From Solirubrobacterales bacterium (lineage in GTDB: Bacteria; Actinomycetota; Thermoleophilia; Solirubrobacterales; 70-9): DNA of 64,000 nucleotides. The notes beneath the pieces are model-generated. The model saw only the letters and a program-made list of their open reading frames with translations, made no database searches and was not told the origin of the DNA. How positions within the stretch are numbered: position 1 is the first letter of the stretch; each line of letters starts with the position of its first letter. The stretch lies in the NCBI GenBank assembly GCA_020438295.1, contig JAGQUV010000001.1, positions 34,838 to 98,837 on the forward strand, read 5' to 3'. This document shows positions 7,000-17,400 of this stretch, one piece after another. Made by a program: the position numbers and the translations under genes.

Positions 7000-9900
7000 T
7001 TGAACTTGAAACGTATTCCGGGATTCGTACTAGTCGTCGCGGTGGCGCTCGCGGCCGCTGCCGGTACGGCAACGGCCGACCCGGCCCCCGAGCTGCCGGC
7101 AGGCCCGGTCCTCCCCCAGGCCGAGTGGCCCAACGATCCCGGCTTCGCTGCCTGCGAGCTCCAGGACCCGGTTTCCGGCTGCACCAACCACGAACAGTGG
7201 AACCTGTACGGCCCGATGGACGGCCTCTGCAAGGCGCCGGGCGGCGTCACGTTCGACCAGCCCCGGCCGGACGGCGGCCTGCCCTGCTGGGCCCGCAACG
7301 CGACCGACCCGGAAGGCTCGTCCGGCATCAACATGACCGGTGCCTGGGCACAGGGCAACCTGGGACGGGACGAGATGCTGATCGCCTACATAGAGGGCGG
7401 CGTCAACTACAGCCAGAACTCGATCAAGGACGGCCTCAACTCGATCTACATCAACCCCGGCGAGCTGCCCTATCCGCAGGGATGGGACGGGAACGACCTC
7501 GGCCGGCACGACTTCGACGGCAACGGCCGGTTCGACATCCGCGACTACGCCCGGGACCCTCGGGTGAACCCGAAATGCCAGGGTGGCTCGCCCCAGTTCT
7601 CGACCGAAGAGGAGGGAACCGTCCGGGGCTGCGTCAGCAACGGGCGGCACGAGTACCTGCACGAGGTGAACATCGGCGGGTCGCGTACCCCTTACCTGTC
7701 ACCGGAGGACCTGATCGCGGTGTTCGGCCACTGCCGGATCGAGAACTCGCGGGTCAGCTCCTGCCCGGCCGGCGGCCGGATCGACAACGACGGCAACGGC
7801 TACCCGAACGACGTTTCCGGCTGGAACACCTATCGCAACAACAACGACCCCCAGACCGAGGACCCGGGGTACGGCCACGCATCCAGCCTGATCAGCCTGA
7901 TCGGCGCCGAGGCCGACAACAACTACGGGGACGTCGGGGTCTGCCGCGAATGCCGGGTACTGCCGGTCAAGGCCAACGCCGAGGCGGTAGGCAAGACCGA
8001 CAACTGGACTCCCGCCCTGACCTATGCGGTCGACGCCGGTGCCCGGGTGGTCTCGTCGGTGGTCGTCTCGTACAGCTACTCGAGCGCCGCGGCCGAAGCG
8101 GTCGAGTATGCGGTCGACAACGACGTGCTGCTCTCGTTCGACTCGAACGACTTCGACTCGATGGACCACACCGACGGTCACCTCTATGAGCAGGTATTCC
8201 CAGGTAACTCGGTGATCGCCAACGTCGACGGCAGCAACGTCCGCAGCTTCAGGGCCCGCTCGAACGTGACCAGCTACGGGACCCACTCGGTTTTCTCAGG
8301 GGGCGAGAAGACCACCTCGGGATCGACCCCGTTCCAGGCCGCCTACCTGGGCATGGTGCAGTCGGCGGCAATGGACGCGGTCGACGCCGGGAAGTACCGG
8401 CGGACCCTCACCCCGAACGAGGTCAAGCAGGTCCTGATCAACACGGCCAGCCCGGTTGTCACCCAGGTCGATCACCCGACCGTGCCCAACCAGTGGCCGG
8501 GCAACCCCGACTCGAAGACCGACGCCACCCACAGCAACTGGTCGACCCAGTACGGGTACGGCCGCCCCAACATCGGCAAGGCGACCAGGTTGATCCTGGA
8601 CGGCAGGGTGCCGCCGAGCGCGGTGATCGAGTCTCCCGAGTGGTACCGCTACGTCGACCCGTCCGACGGCGGCGAGATCCAGGTCAAGGGCTCGGTCGCA
8701 CCGTCGGCCTGGGGCTCCCAGGGGATCGACTGGACCCTCGAGTGGGCGCTCGGTGCCGATCCCGCCGATTCCGATTTCAGGACGATCTCGACCGGCAAAG
8801 CCGGCAAGGCCGGAGTGTTGGGAACCCTCGACCTGAGCCGGATCCCGGCCCAGTATGCGGCCAAGGACCCGGCCGACCCGCTGCCGCCCGAAGGCCCCGA
8901 GCAGTACACGGTCACGCTCCGGCTCCGGGCCAGGGACGGGAACGGTCTCAAGGGCGAGGACAGGCGCTCGATCGGTACCCGGACCGATCCCCAGCTGGCC
9001 GACGGCTACCCGAAACCGATCGGCACCGAGATCAGTGCCGCGCCGTCGTGGGTCGACCTGACCGGGAAGCGCCGGCTCGAGCTGATCTACGGCACCTACG
9101 ACGGCACGGTCAATGCGCTCGACCCGGCCGGCAAGCAGATCGACGGCTTCCCGGTGAAGACCCGTCAGCTTCGGTACGTCGATCCCGACTCCGCCCAGAA
9201 CTTCGATTCGAAGGCCTACCAGAGCGTGCGGGCCCTGCGGGAGGCCCGCGACCCGGTCAGCGGCATCGCGGTCGGGGACCTCCGCGGCAACGGCAGCCAG
9301 GTCATAGTCGCTTCTACCGCCAGCGGCTGGGTCTATGCCTGGAACGGTTCCGGCAAGCTGCTCCAGGGCTTCCCGGCCCGGCCCGACGACTCGTACGCGA
9401 CCCTGCCGGTACCGACCCCGATGGAATCCGAAGACGGCGCCCGAAGCCCGGTGCGTGGCAACTGGTCGGCGCCGGCACTCGGCAATCTGACCGGCGACGG
9501 GAAGTTGAGCATCCTGATGTCGTCGTTCGATGGCCAGGTCTACGCCTTCCGTCCCGACGGCAAGCCGGTCCCCGGCTGGCCGGTCCGGGTGACCCTGCCG
9601 GATTCGGTCCGCGAGACGATCCCGCCGGACAAGCTGATCCGGGACCCCAAGCTGATGGTCACCCCGGCGGTCGGAGACCTGCTGGGGACCGGGACAGACC
9701 AGGTCTTCGTCCCCGGGTTCGAGTGCGACGAACAGTCCAACCATACATTCGCCTACGGGATCCACTCGGACGGCAACAACCACTCCGGCGGACCGTTCAT
9801 GACCGGCTGGCCGGCGCCGATGACCAGCACCGGCGGCTGCTATTCCGAGTCGATCGACTTCGTCCAGGGCGGAGCGAATTCGCCGTCGATCGCCGACTTC

Positions 9901-11049
9901 GACGGGTCCGGCCGGCTCCAGCTGGGGATCACCCCGGTTGCCGGGTTCCCGGTTGTGCTGAACGCGGACGGTTCGACCGAGAAGGTGCTCGCCGGGAGCT
10001 GCCTCACGCCAACCTGTGCCGGGATCCCCCCCTACTACGGAGCCGATCCGTTCACGGTCGGGGTCACCAGCCAGGCGGCGCTTGGGGATCTGAGCGGAGA
10101 CGGCGCGCCCGACTACATGCAGGCGGTCACCGGTGCGATCACGATCAGCTCGGCCCTGGGAACCGCGGGCAGAGCGGCCCTGATCCACACCTTCGACCAG
10201 GCCTGGGATGTTCGCGACGGAAAGGCCTTGCCGGCCTTCCCGGTCGACCAGGACGGCTTCCCGTTCTTCACCTCCCCCCTGGTCGCCAGCCTGAGCGACG
10301 GCGGCAGCCAGTCGATGATCGCCGCGAACGATTCATACTGGATCCACGCCAGGGACGCCAACGGCGAAGAGGCGCCCGGCTTTCCCAAGTGGACCGGCCA
10401 GTGGACCTCGTTCGGCGGAACGATAGGCGACCCCGGGCTGGACGGCCGGCAGCGACTCGCGTTCGGCACCCGCGAGGGCTACCTGTTCGTCTGGGAGGTC
10501 GGGGGCGACCCCGCTGACAACGATCAGTGGTGGAGCTTCCGCCACGACGAGCACAACTCGGGCCGCTACGGCAACGACACCCGCCCCCCGGCCGGGATCA
10601 AGGCCGCGATCAACCGCAAGCGGAAGAAGGCGAAGCTGACCTGGCGGGCCCCCGGCGACAACGGGGTCAGCAACGGAAAGGCGGTCGGCTACCAGATCTA
10701 CCGCTCGAAGAAGCCGATCAAGCTGAACAAGTTGGACCGGACGTCCAGGGTCAAGGCGCCCAGACCGGCCGAGCCGGCCAGGAAGCAGTCGATCCGGCTC
10801 AAGGTGGCAAAGAAGCGCAAGCTGTACGTCGCCTTCCGGTCACGGGATGCGGCCGGCAACTGGTCGTCGCTGACCAGGGTGAAGGTGCCGAAGTTCCGAA
10901 AGTCGGTCAAACAGAAGATCAGGCAGTGCAAGAAGGCCTACAACAAGAAGCGGAAACGCCACCGAGGCAACCACAGGGCCCTGAAGCGGGACAGGAAGCA
11001 GAAGAAGAAGTGCATCCGGAAAGCCCGGAAGTCCGGTAAGAAGAGCTAG
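7000..11049 (+). CDS. Secreted subtilase-like protein with beta-propeller repeats, Fn3-like domain and polycationic tail
   Basis: A 1349-residue protein with a signal peptide (about 1-26). Residues 100-540 follow the S8 subtilase plan with altered catalytic text. IAYIEGG has Glu132 where D-T/S-G is usual; DNDGNGYPNDVSGWN precedes GYGHASS (His293); SNDFDS keeps the oxyanion-type Asn; SGSTPF (Ser442) replaces G-T-S-M-A-x-P. Residues about 680-1180 hold about seven FG-GAP/PQQ-like blades (AVGDLRGNGSQVIVAS, ALGNLTGDGKLSILMS, IADFDGSGRLQLGI). An Fn3-like segment (about 1195-1300) and a Lys/Arg-rich tail with two Cys follow. The TTG start has GGGGA upstream; TTG at 7006 is an alternative. It may be an inactive or specialised protease acting on the cell surface. 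Confidence 0.75.
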   Translation: MNLKRIPGFVLVVAVALAAAAGTATADPAPELPAGPVLPQAEWPNDPGFAACELQDPVSGCTNHEQWNLYGPMDGLCKAPGGVTFDQPRPDGGLPCWARNATDPEGSSGINMTGAWAQGNLGRDEMLIAYIEGGVNYSQNSIKDGLNSIYINPGELPYPQGWDGNDLGRHDFDGNGRFDIRDYARDPRVNPKCQGGSPQFSTEEEGTVRGCVSNGRHEYLHEVNIGGSRTPYLSPEDLIAVFGHCRIENSRVSSCPAGGRIDNDGNGYPNDVSGWNTYRNNNDPQTEDPGYGHASSLISLIGAEADNNYGDVGVCRECRVLPVKANAEAVGKTDNWTPALTYAVDAGARVVSSVVVSYSYSSAAAEAVEYAVDNDVLLSFDSNDFDSMDHTDGHLYEQVFPGNSVIANVDGSNVRSFRARSNVTSYGTHSVFSGGEKTTSGSTPFQAAYLGMVQSAAMDAVDAGKYRRTLTPNEVKQVLINTASPVVTQVDHPTVPNQWPGNPDSKTDATHSNWSTQYGYGRPNIGKATRLILDGRVPPSAVIESPEWYRYVDPSDGGEIQVKGSVAPSAWGSQGIDWTLEWALGADPADSDFRTISTGKAGKAGVLGTLDLSRIPAQYAAKDPADPLPPEGPEQYTVTLRLRARDGNGLKGEDRRSIGTRTDPQLADGYPKPIGTEISAAPSWVDLTGKRRLELIYGTYDGTVNALDPAGKQIDGFPVKTRQLRYVDPDSAQNFDSKAYQSVRALREARDPVSGIAVGDLRGNGSQVIVASTASGWVYAWNGSGKLLQGFPARPDDSYATLPVPTPMESEDGARSPVRGNWSAPALGNLTGDGKLSILMSSFDGQVYAFRPDGKPVPGWPVRVTLPDSVRETIPPDKLIRDPKLMVTPAVGDLLGTGTDQVFVPGFECDEQSNHTFAYGIHSDGNNHSGGPFMTGWPAPMTSTGGCYSESIDFVQGGANSPSIADFDGSGRLQLGITPVAGFPVVLNADGSTEKVLAGSCLTPTCAGIPPYYGADPFTVGVTSQAALGDLSGDGAPDYMQAVTGAITISSALGTAGRAALIHTFDQAWDVRDGKALPAFPVDQDGFPFFTSPLVASLSDGGSQSMIAANDSYWIHARDANGEEAPGFPKWTGQWTSFGGTIGDPGLDGRQRLAFGTREGYLFVWEVGGDPADNDQWWSFRHDEHNSGRYGNDTRPPAGIKAAINRKRKKAKLTWRAPGDNGVSNGKAVGYQIYRSKKPIKLNKLDRTSRVKAPRPAEPARKQSIRLKVAKKRKLYVAFRSRDAAGNWSSLTRVKVPKFRKSVKQKIRQCKKAYNKKRKRHRGNHRALKRDRKQKKKCIRKARKSGKKS

Positions 11050-11050
11050 G

Positions 11051-11800
11051 TCAGACGCGGCCGGCCTCGAGCAGTCGGCGCAGGAACTGACGGGTTTCGG
11101 GTTGCTGGGGGTCGTCGAGGACCCGGTCCGGGGTGTCCCGCTCGACGATCCTCCCCTGGTCCAGGAAAGCGACCGTATCGGCAACCTCGCGGGCAAAGCT
11201 CATCTCGTGGGTGGCGATGATCATCGTCACGCCCTCCTGTTTCAGGTCGCGGACGACCTCGAGGACCTCCCCGACCAGTTCCGGGTCGAGCGCACTCGTC
11301 ACCTCGTCCAGCAACAGGGCACGGGGACGGCCGGCGAACGCCCGGGCGAGTGCCACCCGCTGCTGCTGGCCCCCTGACAGCTGGTCGGGCCGGTCGTCCT
11401 CACGCCCGGCCAGCCCGAACCGCTGGAGCAGGTCCCGGCCCCGCTCGCCGGCCTCGGGCCGGCCGACCTTCTGGGCCCGGACCGCGCCGAGGACCACGTT
11501 CTCGAGCGCCGTCATGTGGGGAAACAGGTTGAAGGCCTGGAACACGAAACCGAGCCGGCGGCGTACCGCGACCGGATCGACCGACGGGTCGGTGATCACC
11601 TCGCCGTCGAGGAAGATGTCGCCGTCATCGATCTCGACCAGCAGGTCGATGCAGCGCAGCAGGGTCGACTTGCCCGAGCCCGAGGCCCCGATCAGGGCGA
11701 CCGCTTGATGCTCGTCGACCGCGAGGTCTATCCCGTCCAGAACCGGCCGGTCGCCGAACGACTTGGTCACCCCGGTGATCTCCAGGACCGGTGCACTCAT
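11051..11800 (-). CDS. Polar amino acid ABC transporter ATP-binding protein (GlnQ/HisP type)
   Basis: A 249-residue ATPase. Walker A GASGSGKSTL, Q-loop VFQAFNLFPHMTALENV (the FNLFPHMT text is typical of polar amino acid importers), signature LSGGQQQRVALARA, Walker B ALLLDEVTSALD (EVTSALD again typical of this subfamily) and switch His in ATHEMSFA are all intact. It powers uptake by the adjacent permease and binding protein at the inner face of the membrane. Its start overlaps the permease stop by four bases, so the three genes form a minus-strand operon in the order binding protein, permease, ATPase. Substrate not deducible. Confidence 0.93.
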   Translation of the reverse strand: MSAPVLEITGVTKSFGDRPVLDGIDLAVDEHQAVALIGASGSGKSTLLRCIDLLVEIDDGDIFLDGEVITDPSVDPVAVRRRLGFVFQAFNLFPHMTALENVVLGAVRAQKVGRPEAGERGRDLLQRFGLAGREDDRPDQLSGGQQQRVALARAFAGRPRALLLDEVTSALDPELVGEVLEVVRDLKQEGVTMIIATHEMSFAREVADTVAFLDQGRIVERDTPDRVLDDPQQPETRQFLRRLLEAGRV

Positions 11801-12531
11801 GCGTTGACCTCGCCGCGGGCCGTTATGTGGTCGAGGACGCGAGCCATCGGGATGGTCACCGCCAGGTAGAGCAGGGCCGCTGCGATCAGCGGCGTGTAGT
11901 TGAAGGTCGACTGGGAATCGATCTGGGCGATCCGGAAAGCCTCCTGGATTCCGAGTACCGAAACCAGGGCAACGTCTTTCTGCAGCGAGATGAAGTCATT
12001 CAGCAGCGGTGGCCGGACCCGTCTGATCGCCTGGGGCAGGACCACGAAGCGCAGTGCCTGTAGCGGGGTCAGACCGGTCGCCAGCGCGGCGTCCGTCTGG
12101 GCCTGGTGGACCGAGGCGATGCCGGCCCGGTAGACCTCGGCCACGTAAGCACTGTAAGCCAGCGAAAGGGCGAAGCAGGCCAGGATGATCGGGTCGGTCG
12201 GTACCCCGGCCAGCTGCAGGGCCGGGATCCCGAAGCCGAACAGGTAGACCAGCAGGATCACCGGCACCCCCCTGAAGAGGTCGCAGTAGACCGCCGCCAG
12301 CAAGCGGATCGGGAACAGCGCCGGCAGCCGGCTGGTCCGGATCAGCGCGATGACCAGGCCGAGGATCAGCACGATCACCTCGACCGCGAGAAACATCTTC
12401 ACGTCCAGCCAGAATCCGTCGAGTATGTCGGGGAACGAGGTGCGGAAGGCCTGGGCGGAAAAGAAGGTCTCCTTGACGTCGGGCCAGCCCGTACTGGTGA
12501 AGATCAGGGCGGCCAGCCCGCCGATAACCAC
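11797..12531 (-). CDS. Polar amino acid ABC transporter permease; true N-terminus probably longer
   Basis: At least 244 residues, with about five membrane helices and the HisM/GlnP-type signature. Landmarks are FLAVEVIVLILGLVIALIR, the EVYRAGI segment, and the EAA-type loop AATGL-like ALATGLTPLQALRFVVLPQA. The first canonical start is GTG at 12531. The frame stays open upstream for 43 more codons to the TAG of the binding-protein gene, which is in the same frame. Those codons read like the Arg-rich cytoplasmic N-terminus usual for this subfamily (RRAARERARRAKSRRGQ). No ATG, GTG or TTG occurs there; ACG and ATC are the only near-cognates. Function is sure; the start is not. Confidence 0.88.
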   Translation of the reverse strand: MVIGGLAALIFTSTGWPDVKETFFSAQAFRTSFPDILDGFWLDVKMFLAVEVIVLILGLVIALIRTSRLPALFPIRLLAAVYCDLFRGVPVILLVYLFGFGIPALQLAGVPTDPIILACFALSLAYSAYVAEVYRAGIASVHQAQTDAALATGLTPLQALRFVVLPQAIRRVRPPLLNDFISLQKDVALVSVLGIQEAFRIAQIDSQSTFNYTPLIAAALLYLAVTIPMARVLDHITARGEVNA

Positions 12532-12660
12532 GACCGACGAGAGCGCGGCGATCGCCTGGCCACGCCGCGACTTGGCCCGCCGGGCCCGCTCACGGGCGGC
12601 CCGGCGATCGCCCCTCTCGGCGACTGCGGATCCGGCAGAAGACGTTGCGATCGGCTCCGT

Positions 12661-13518
12661 CTAGTTGAGCTTGGGAGCGTTGGCCGCTTCGCTCATCCAC
12701 CGGTCGGTGATCTGTTCAAGCGTGCCGTCCGCCTTCAGTTCGTCGATCGCCTGGCTGACGCAGGGCGTCATCTCGGAGCCCTTGGCCAGCAGGGCACCCC
12801 ACTGGTCGCCGCCGGGCGCGTCGAACTGGCCGACCACACTGGAACCGGAGACGACCGCGTCGCGCAGATAGATCGCCTGGGGCAGGTCGACCACGATCGC
12901 GTCGACCTGGCCCTGTTTGAGTGCGCTGACCACGTCGTTCGAGTTGTCGAACACCTTCGGGGCAGTATCGGGCTGGATCTCGTCGTTGACCGCGTCGAGG
13001 CTGGTGGTCCCGATCTGAACGCCGATCACCGCGTCCTTGAGCTGATCGATGCTGGTGATCCCTTCCAGGTCGGAGCCCTTGCCGACCAGGACCCCCTGGC
13101 TCGCGGTGTAGTACGGAACCGAGAAGTCGACCACCTTCTCACGGGCCGGGGTGATCGAGATCTGGTTGAGGTCGAAGTCGAACTTCTTCGGACCCGGGGC
13201 GTACGAGGCGTTGAACGGCACCTTAGTCCACTCTACGCCCGACTTTTCGAAGCCCATCTGGTCGGCGATCGCGTAGGCGAGCGCTCCCTCGAAGCCCTTG
13301 CCGTTGGATGGATCGTTGTCTTCGAAGTACGGAGGGTAGGCCGGGCTGTCGGTGGCGATGGTCAGGTAGCCGTCCTTGTAGACCTGGAGATCGGCGTAGT
13401 CGCACTTGGTCTCCACCGCGGCCTGTTCGTCGCTGGACGAATCGTCGCTACTGCATCCGGCGATCAGGGCCAGGGCGAACACACAGATCAGCAGCAGCAC
13501 GAAGCGGTACCGGGACAC
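12661..13518 (-). CDS. Extracellular amino acid-binding lipoprotein of the ABC importer (SBP family 3)
   Basis: A 285-residue substrate-binding protein. The GTG start at 13518 follows an excellent GGAGGAG ribosome binding site and begins a lipoprotein signal VSRYRFVLLLICVFALALIAGC, with Cys as lipid anchor and an acidic/serine linker after it. Family-3 hallmarks are visible: LTIATDSPAYPPYF, GFEGALAYAIADQMG, DFDLNQISITPAREKVVDFSVPYY, and DAIVVDLPQAIYL. Two Cys near each end (TKCDYAD and TPCVSQ) could form a disulfide. It heads the operon and ends in TAG, directly and in frame with the permease reading frame. Confidence 0.92.
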   Translation of the reverse strand: MSRYRFVLLLICVFALALIAGCSSDDSSSDEQAAVETKCDYADLQVYKDGYLTIATDSPAYPPYFEDNDPSNGKGFEGALAYAIADQMGFEKSGVEWTKVPFNASYAPGPKKFDFDLNQISITPAREKVVDFSVPYYTASQGVLVGKGSDLEGITSIDQLKDAVIGVQIGTTSLDAVNDEIQPDTAPKVFDNSNDVVSALKQGQVDAIVVDLPQAIYLRDAVVSGSSVVGQFDAPGGDQWGALLAKGSEMTPCVSQAIDELKADGTLEQITDRWMSEAANAPKLN

Positions 13519-13608
13519 TTTTCTCCTCCGTTTGATGACGAGAGTACGGCAGAAGCCTACGCAAACCGTGGAATCCGTGTCTGGAGCCGCCGGTAGGGTG
13601 CGACCACG

Positions 13609-14454
13609 GTGGACAGCTTCGGCGAGGCAATCGAGTTCGGCCTGGCGGTCGCCCTCTTCACTTTCCTGATCCTGGTCTCGATCGGGCTGGTCACGCTGCG
13701 CTGGCGAAGGCACCGGAACCTGCCGCGGCCGGCCCGGATGAAACACCTGTGGCGATACCTGCTCGGACGGGCCGCGGTCGCGGCCGGGGTCGGCCTGGCC
13801 GCGCTCGCGATCCTGGGTGCGTTCTTGACCCTTAACACCTACCGGCCACAGACCGACACGACCCCGTCGATCCGGATCGACGGGCCGGCCGGCCGGACGA
13901 CCGTACGACTCAACGTCGAGGACTGCTGGTCATCGGCCGACCTCCAGCTGCGGGTCGACCCGCCGCACGGTTCCGGTTCGGGGGCCCGTTCGGCCGGGCG
14001 GGCGGAGCTCTATTCCGACCAGGGCGGTATCCGCCCGATCGAGCTCGGCAGCAACGGAGTCGGCGAGCTCGAGCTGGACGACCCGAGCTCGAAGCGGGGA
14101 CTGCTCTCCTGCTATATAGCGCTGCCCACCGTGGCCGGAGCCGACGGGCCGGTCCGGGTGGAGCTCCAGATGGCCGACTACATGCAGGTCGACACGGTCG
14201 AGTCGATCCCGGCCCCCGACGGCTATCGCAACGACAGCTGGATCTGGGACTGCCCCGCCGGCCGGAAGTGTCCGGCCCTGACCACGGCCGGCTTCGCGTT
14301 CGAAGACGGTGCGAAGCAGGTGATTGTGGTGGTGCTCGCCTCGATGATCGGGGCGATCATCGCGCTGATCATCGGTGAGGCCGTTTTCAAGCCGATCCGG
14401 AGGCGGCTCGACGGCGATGGCGGCGGGTCCGGCTCGAATGCTCCCCCGACCTGA
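13609..14454 (+). CDS. Membrane protein with extracytoplasmic domain, function unknown
   Basis: A 281-residue protein with GTG start. It has two N-terminal membrane helices (about 7-28 and 50-75) and an extracytoplasmic domain of about 150 residues with four Cys (VEDCWSS, LLSCYIA, WDCPAGRKCPA) that may form two disulfides. A C-terminal membrane helix (about 240-262, IVVVVLASMIGAIIALIIG) and a basic Gly-rich tail follow. No family recognised. It is divergent from the ABC importer operon with a 90-bp gap and ends convergently with the GGDEF/EAL gene. Composition is like its neighbours, so I take it as real. Confidence 0.6.
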   Translation: MDSFGEAIEFGLAVALFTFLILVSIGLVTLRWRRHRNLPRPARMKHLWRYLLGRAAVAAGVGLAALAILGAFLTLNTYRPQTDTTPSIRIDGPAGRTTVRLNVEDCWSSADLQLRVDPPHGSGSGARSAGRAELYSDQGGIRPIELGSNGVGELELDDPSSKRGLLSCYIALPTVAGADGPVRVELQMADYMQVDTVESIPAPDGYRNDSWIWDCPAGRKCPALTTAGFAFEDGAKQVIVVVLASMIGAIIALIIGEAVFKPIRRRLDGDGGGSGSNAPPT

Positions 14455-14490
14455 GCCCGGACCGGTCAGGATGCCGGGTCCCGACCGGGA

Positions 14491-17400
14491 TCAGACCTCG
14501 GCCGGGCCGACGCCGAGCCGCGGGTCGAGAACGATCATCGCCAGCGGCTTGGGTGTGCCGAGATAGTAGCCCTGGGCGAAGTCGACGCCGAACTGCCTGA
14601 GCAGCTCCAGCGAGTCGCCGTCCTCGACACCTTCGGCCACGGTCAGCTTGCCCATCGCGCGCGCCGCGTAGACCAACGACCTGACCAGCAGCCGGTTGTC
14701 CCGCTCGGTCGCGAGATCGTGGACGAACTCCCCGTCGATCTTCAGGTAGTCGCAGTCGATGTGCTTGAGGTTGTAGAACGACGCGAAACCGGTCCCGAAA
14801 TCGTCGAGCGCCATGCTGCAGCCGAGCTGGCCGAGCTCTTCGGCCAGCTTCCGGGCGCCGGTCATGTCGCTGATCGCGCCGGTCTCGGTTATCTCGAATA
14901 CCAGGCTCCCCGGGTCCACCCGGTATCGGTCGAGTTCGGTGGCGATGAAGTCCGGCAGTCGCGGATCGCCGACCGACCGGCCCGACAGGTTGACGCTGAA
15001 CTTGAGGTCGTCGCCGCCCAGGTCGAAACCGGCCAGCGACTTGATCGCGCTGCTTATCACCCACTGATCGATGTCCTGGATCAGGTCGTGCCGCTCGGCG
15101 ATCGGCAGGAAGGTGCCGGGCTGGACGATCGATTCATCGTCGTCACGCATTCTGATCAGCAGCTCGAAGAAGGCCGGGCCACTTCCTTCCAGGCTGACGA
15201 TCGGCTGGGCGTAGAGCCGGAAGCCCCCTGATTCGAGCGCCCGCCCGATCCGGCTGTGCCAATCGATCGACTTCGCCATGCCGGGGTCGCCGGTACGGTC
15301 GTACAGGCGCACGCAGTTCCTGCCCGAAGCCTTGGCGTCGTACATCGCGGTATCGGCCTCCATCAGGATCTGTTCGGTCGACGCGTCTTCACCGGTCTGG
15401 GCGGTGGCAATCCCGATGCTCACCGTGAGCCGGACCGTGCGGTCGGCCACGCCGACCCTGACTTCGGCCGAGATCGCCTCGGCCAGGCCCTCGGCCAGCA
15501 GCCGGGCGGCTTCTCCGTCCAGCCCCGGAAGCAGCACCGCGAACTCGTCGCCACCGGGCCGGGCCAGGATCCCGGCCCCGTTGACGTGAGCCCTGAGCAC
15601 TTCGGCGGCACGGACGATCAGCTGATCGCCGACCGTGTGTCCGAAGCTGTCATTGACGAACTTGAGGTTGTCAAGATCGAGGCTCAGCAGGGCGACCTGC
15701 GAATCGGCAGGGCCGGCCAGGGCCGAAGCCAGCTCCTCCCTGAATCGACGCCGGCCGAACAGCCCACTCAGGGCATCGTGATCGACCATGTGCTGAAGAC
15801 GCTGGTGGAACTGGTGCCGCTCGGTTATGTCCTCGACCATGTAGAGGGCCCGCGGATCGTCTCCGGCGACCTCGCTGAGGCGGGCCACGGTGAGGTCGAC
15901 CCAGACCACGTCGCCATCCTTCCTGATATTGCGCTTCTCGAGGCTGTACCGGTCGATTTCGCCTTTGAACAGCGACCTGACCAGCCGCCGGTCCTCTTCC
16001 AGGTCATCCGCGTGGGTGATCTCGGTGAACGGGATGCCTTCGAGCTCGCCGGCGGTGTACCCGGTGATCCTCTCGTAGGCGGAGTTGACCCGCTCGAAAG
16101 TCCCGTCGGGCCTGACCAGGCAGATCCCGATCGGGCTCTGCTCGAAGACCTGTCGGAACCGGTCGAGCGCCCGGGCCCCCGCCTCCTTTGCCCGGTGCTC
16201 GGCCGTGATGTCACCGACCACAATGATGCGGACCGGGCCGTGCTCGGGGTGGTCCGCCACCGAGACCTTGCTCCGCGCCCAGATCGTCGCTCCGTCCCGG
16301 CCGACCGAGCGTCCCTCGAATGCGACCTGCCCGGTTCTCTTGAGCTCCCTTTCGAGCCTGACCCACTCCGCCTTTTCTTCGGGGTCGAGGTCTGCCGGGT
16401 ACAGGCATGAGACGTGGCGCCCGATCAGCTCGCCGGGGCCATAGCCGTACATCAGATCGAACTGGGGGTTGGTCAGGATGATCTCCTGGTCTTCGTCCCG
16501 CAGCATCGCCACGCCGTCGCTCATCGAGCTGAGGACGGCCGCCCGTTCGGCCCGGCCGGCCTCGGCGATCTGCCATGCCCGGTAGAACCGCTGGAGCCTG
16601 CGCGAAGTCCCGGTAACGACCAGCAGCAGCAGACCGAGCATCACGATGTCGCCCAGGCCCTCGGCCAGCCGGTCCCCGACCAGGGGCTCGCACAGCGACG
16701 AGGTCGAGATCAGGACCGGCAGCAGCATCACGGTCGGGACCAGGAAGCGGGCCATGGCCGGGCCGGGTCCGGTCGCGAGCATGAATCCGGCGATCCCGCG
16801 ATCCGGCCGCAGGAAGAAGTAGCCGAGGTACGCGGCGACCGTGACCAGCATGATCGTCAGGCTGAAAGCGGGGTCCATCCGCCCGATGCCCAGGTCCACC
16901 TGATAGCCGAAGGCCAGCAGCCCGACCATCAACGCGCCCGCGATCAGCGGGTTGAGGAAGTCGTTCCAGCGGTACCGCGGCCCGCCCGCATCGATCATCA
17001 GCACCCCGACCGAGAGCAGAAGGATCATCACGACCGGACCCGATATCGGCTGCTGCCAGGCCCCGTCCGCCGCCCAGTCGAACAGCAGGCGGTCGCTGAC
17101 CTCGTTGACGAGGAGGACCGTGGCCCCGGCGATGGCGGCCAGGACCACGAGCTTGGCGGCCCGCCGGTGACGTGCCCGTCCGTTCGCACCGGAGCGCGAA
17201 AGGACTATCGCCGCCCCGAGCAGGCCGATCAGGATGGCCGTCCAGCCGGTGATCGGGGGGAGTTCGAAGTAGGCGCCCTGAAGCGGCTCCGACCCGGTCG
17301 CCCAGCCGAGGCCCACGGAGACCGCGCAGAGCAGGGCCAGGCCCCCTCCCAGAACGGGCGCGTGGGACGCCGACCCGAGCCAGAGCCGGCGGAAACTACC

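Noticed and set aside
8296..10188. Long open frame (630 codons) antisense to the secreted subtilase-like gene
   Set aside because: Product is Arg/Asp/Gly/Val low-complexity text typical of antisense frames in GC-rich genes; the sense frame has recognisable domains.
12661..12663. Programmed TAG readthrough making a binding protein-permease fusion
   Set aside because: The binding protein ends naturally here and no readthrough signal is visible; kept only as an alternative to a non-canonical start.
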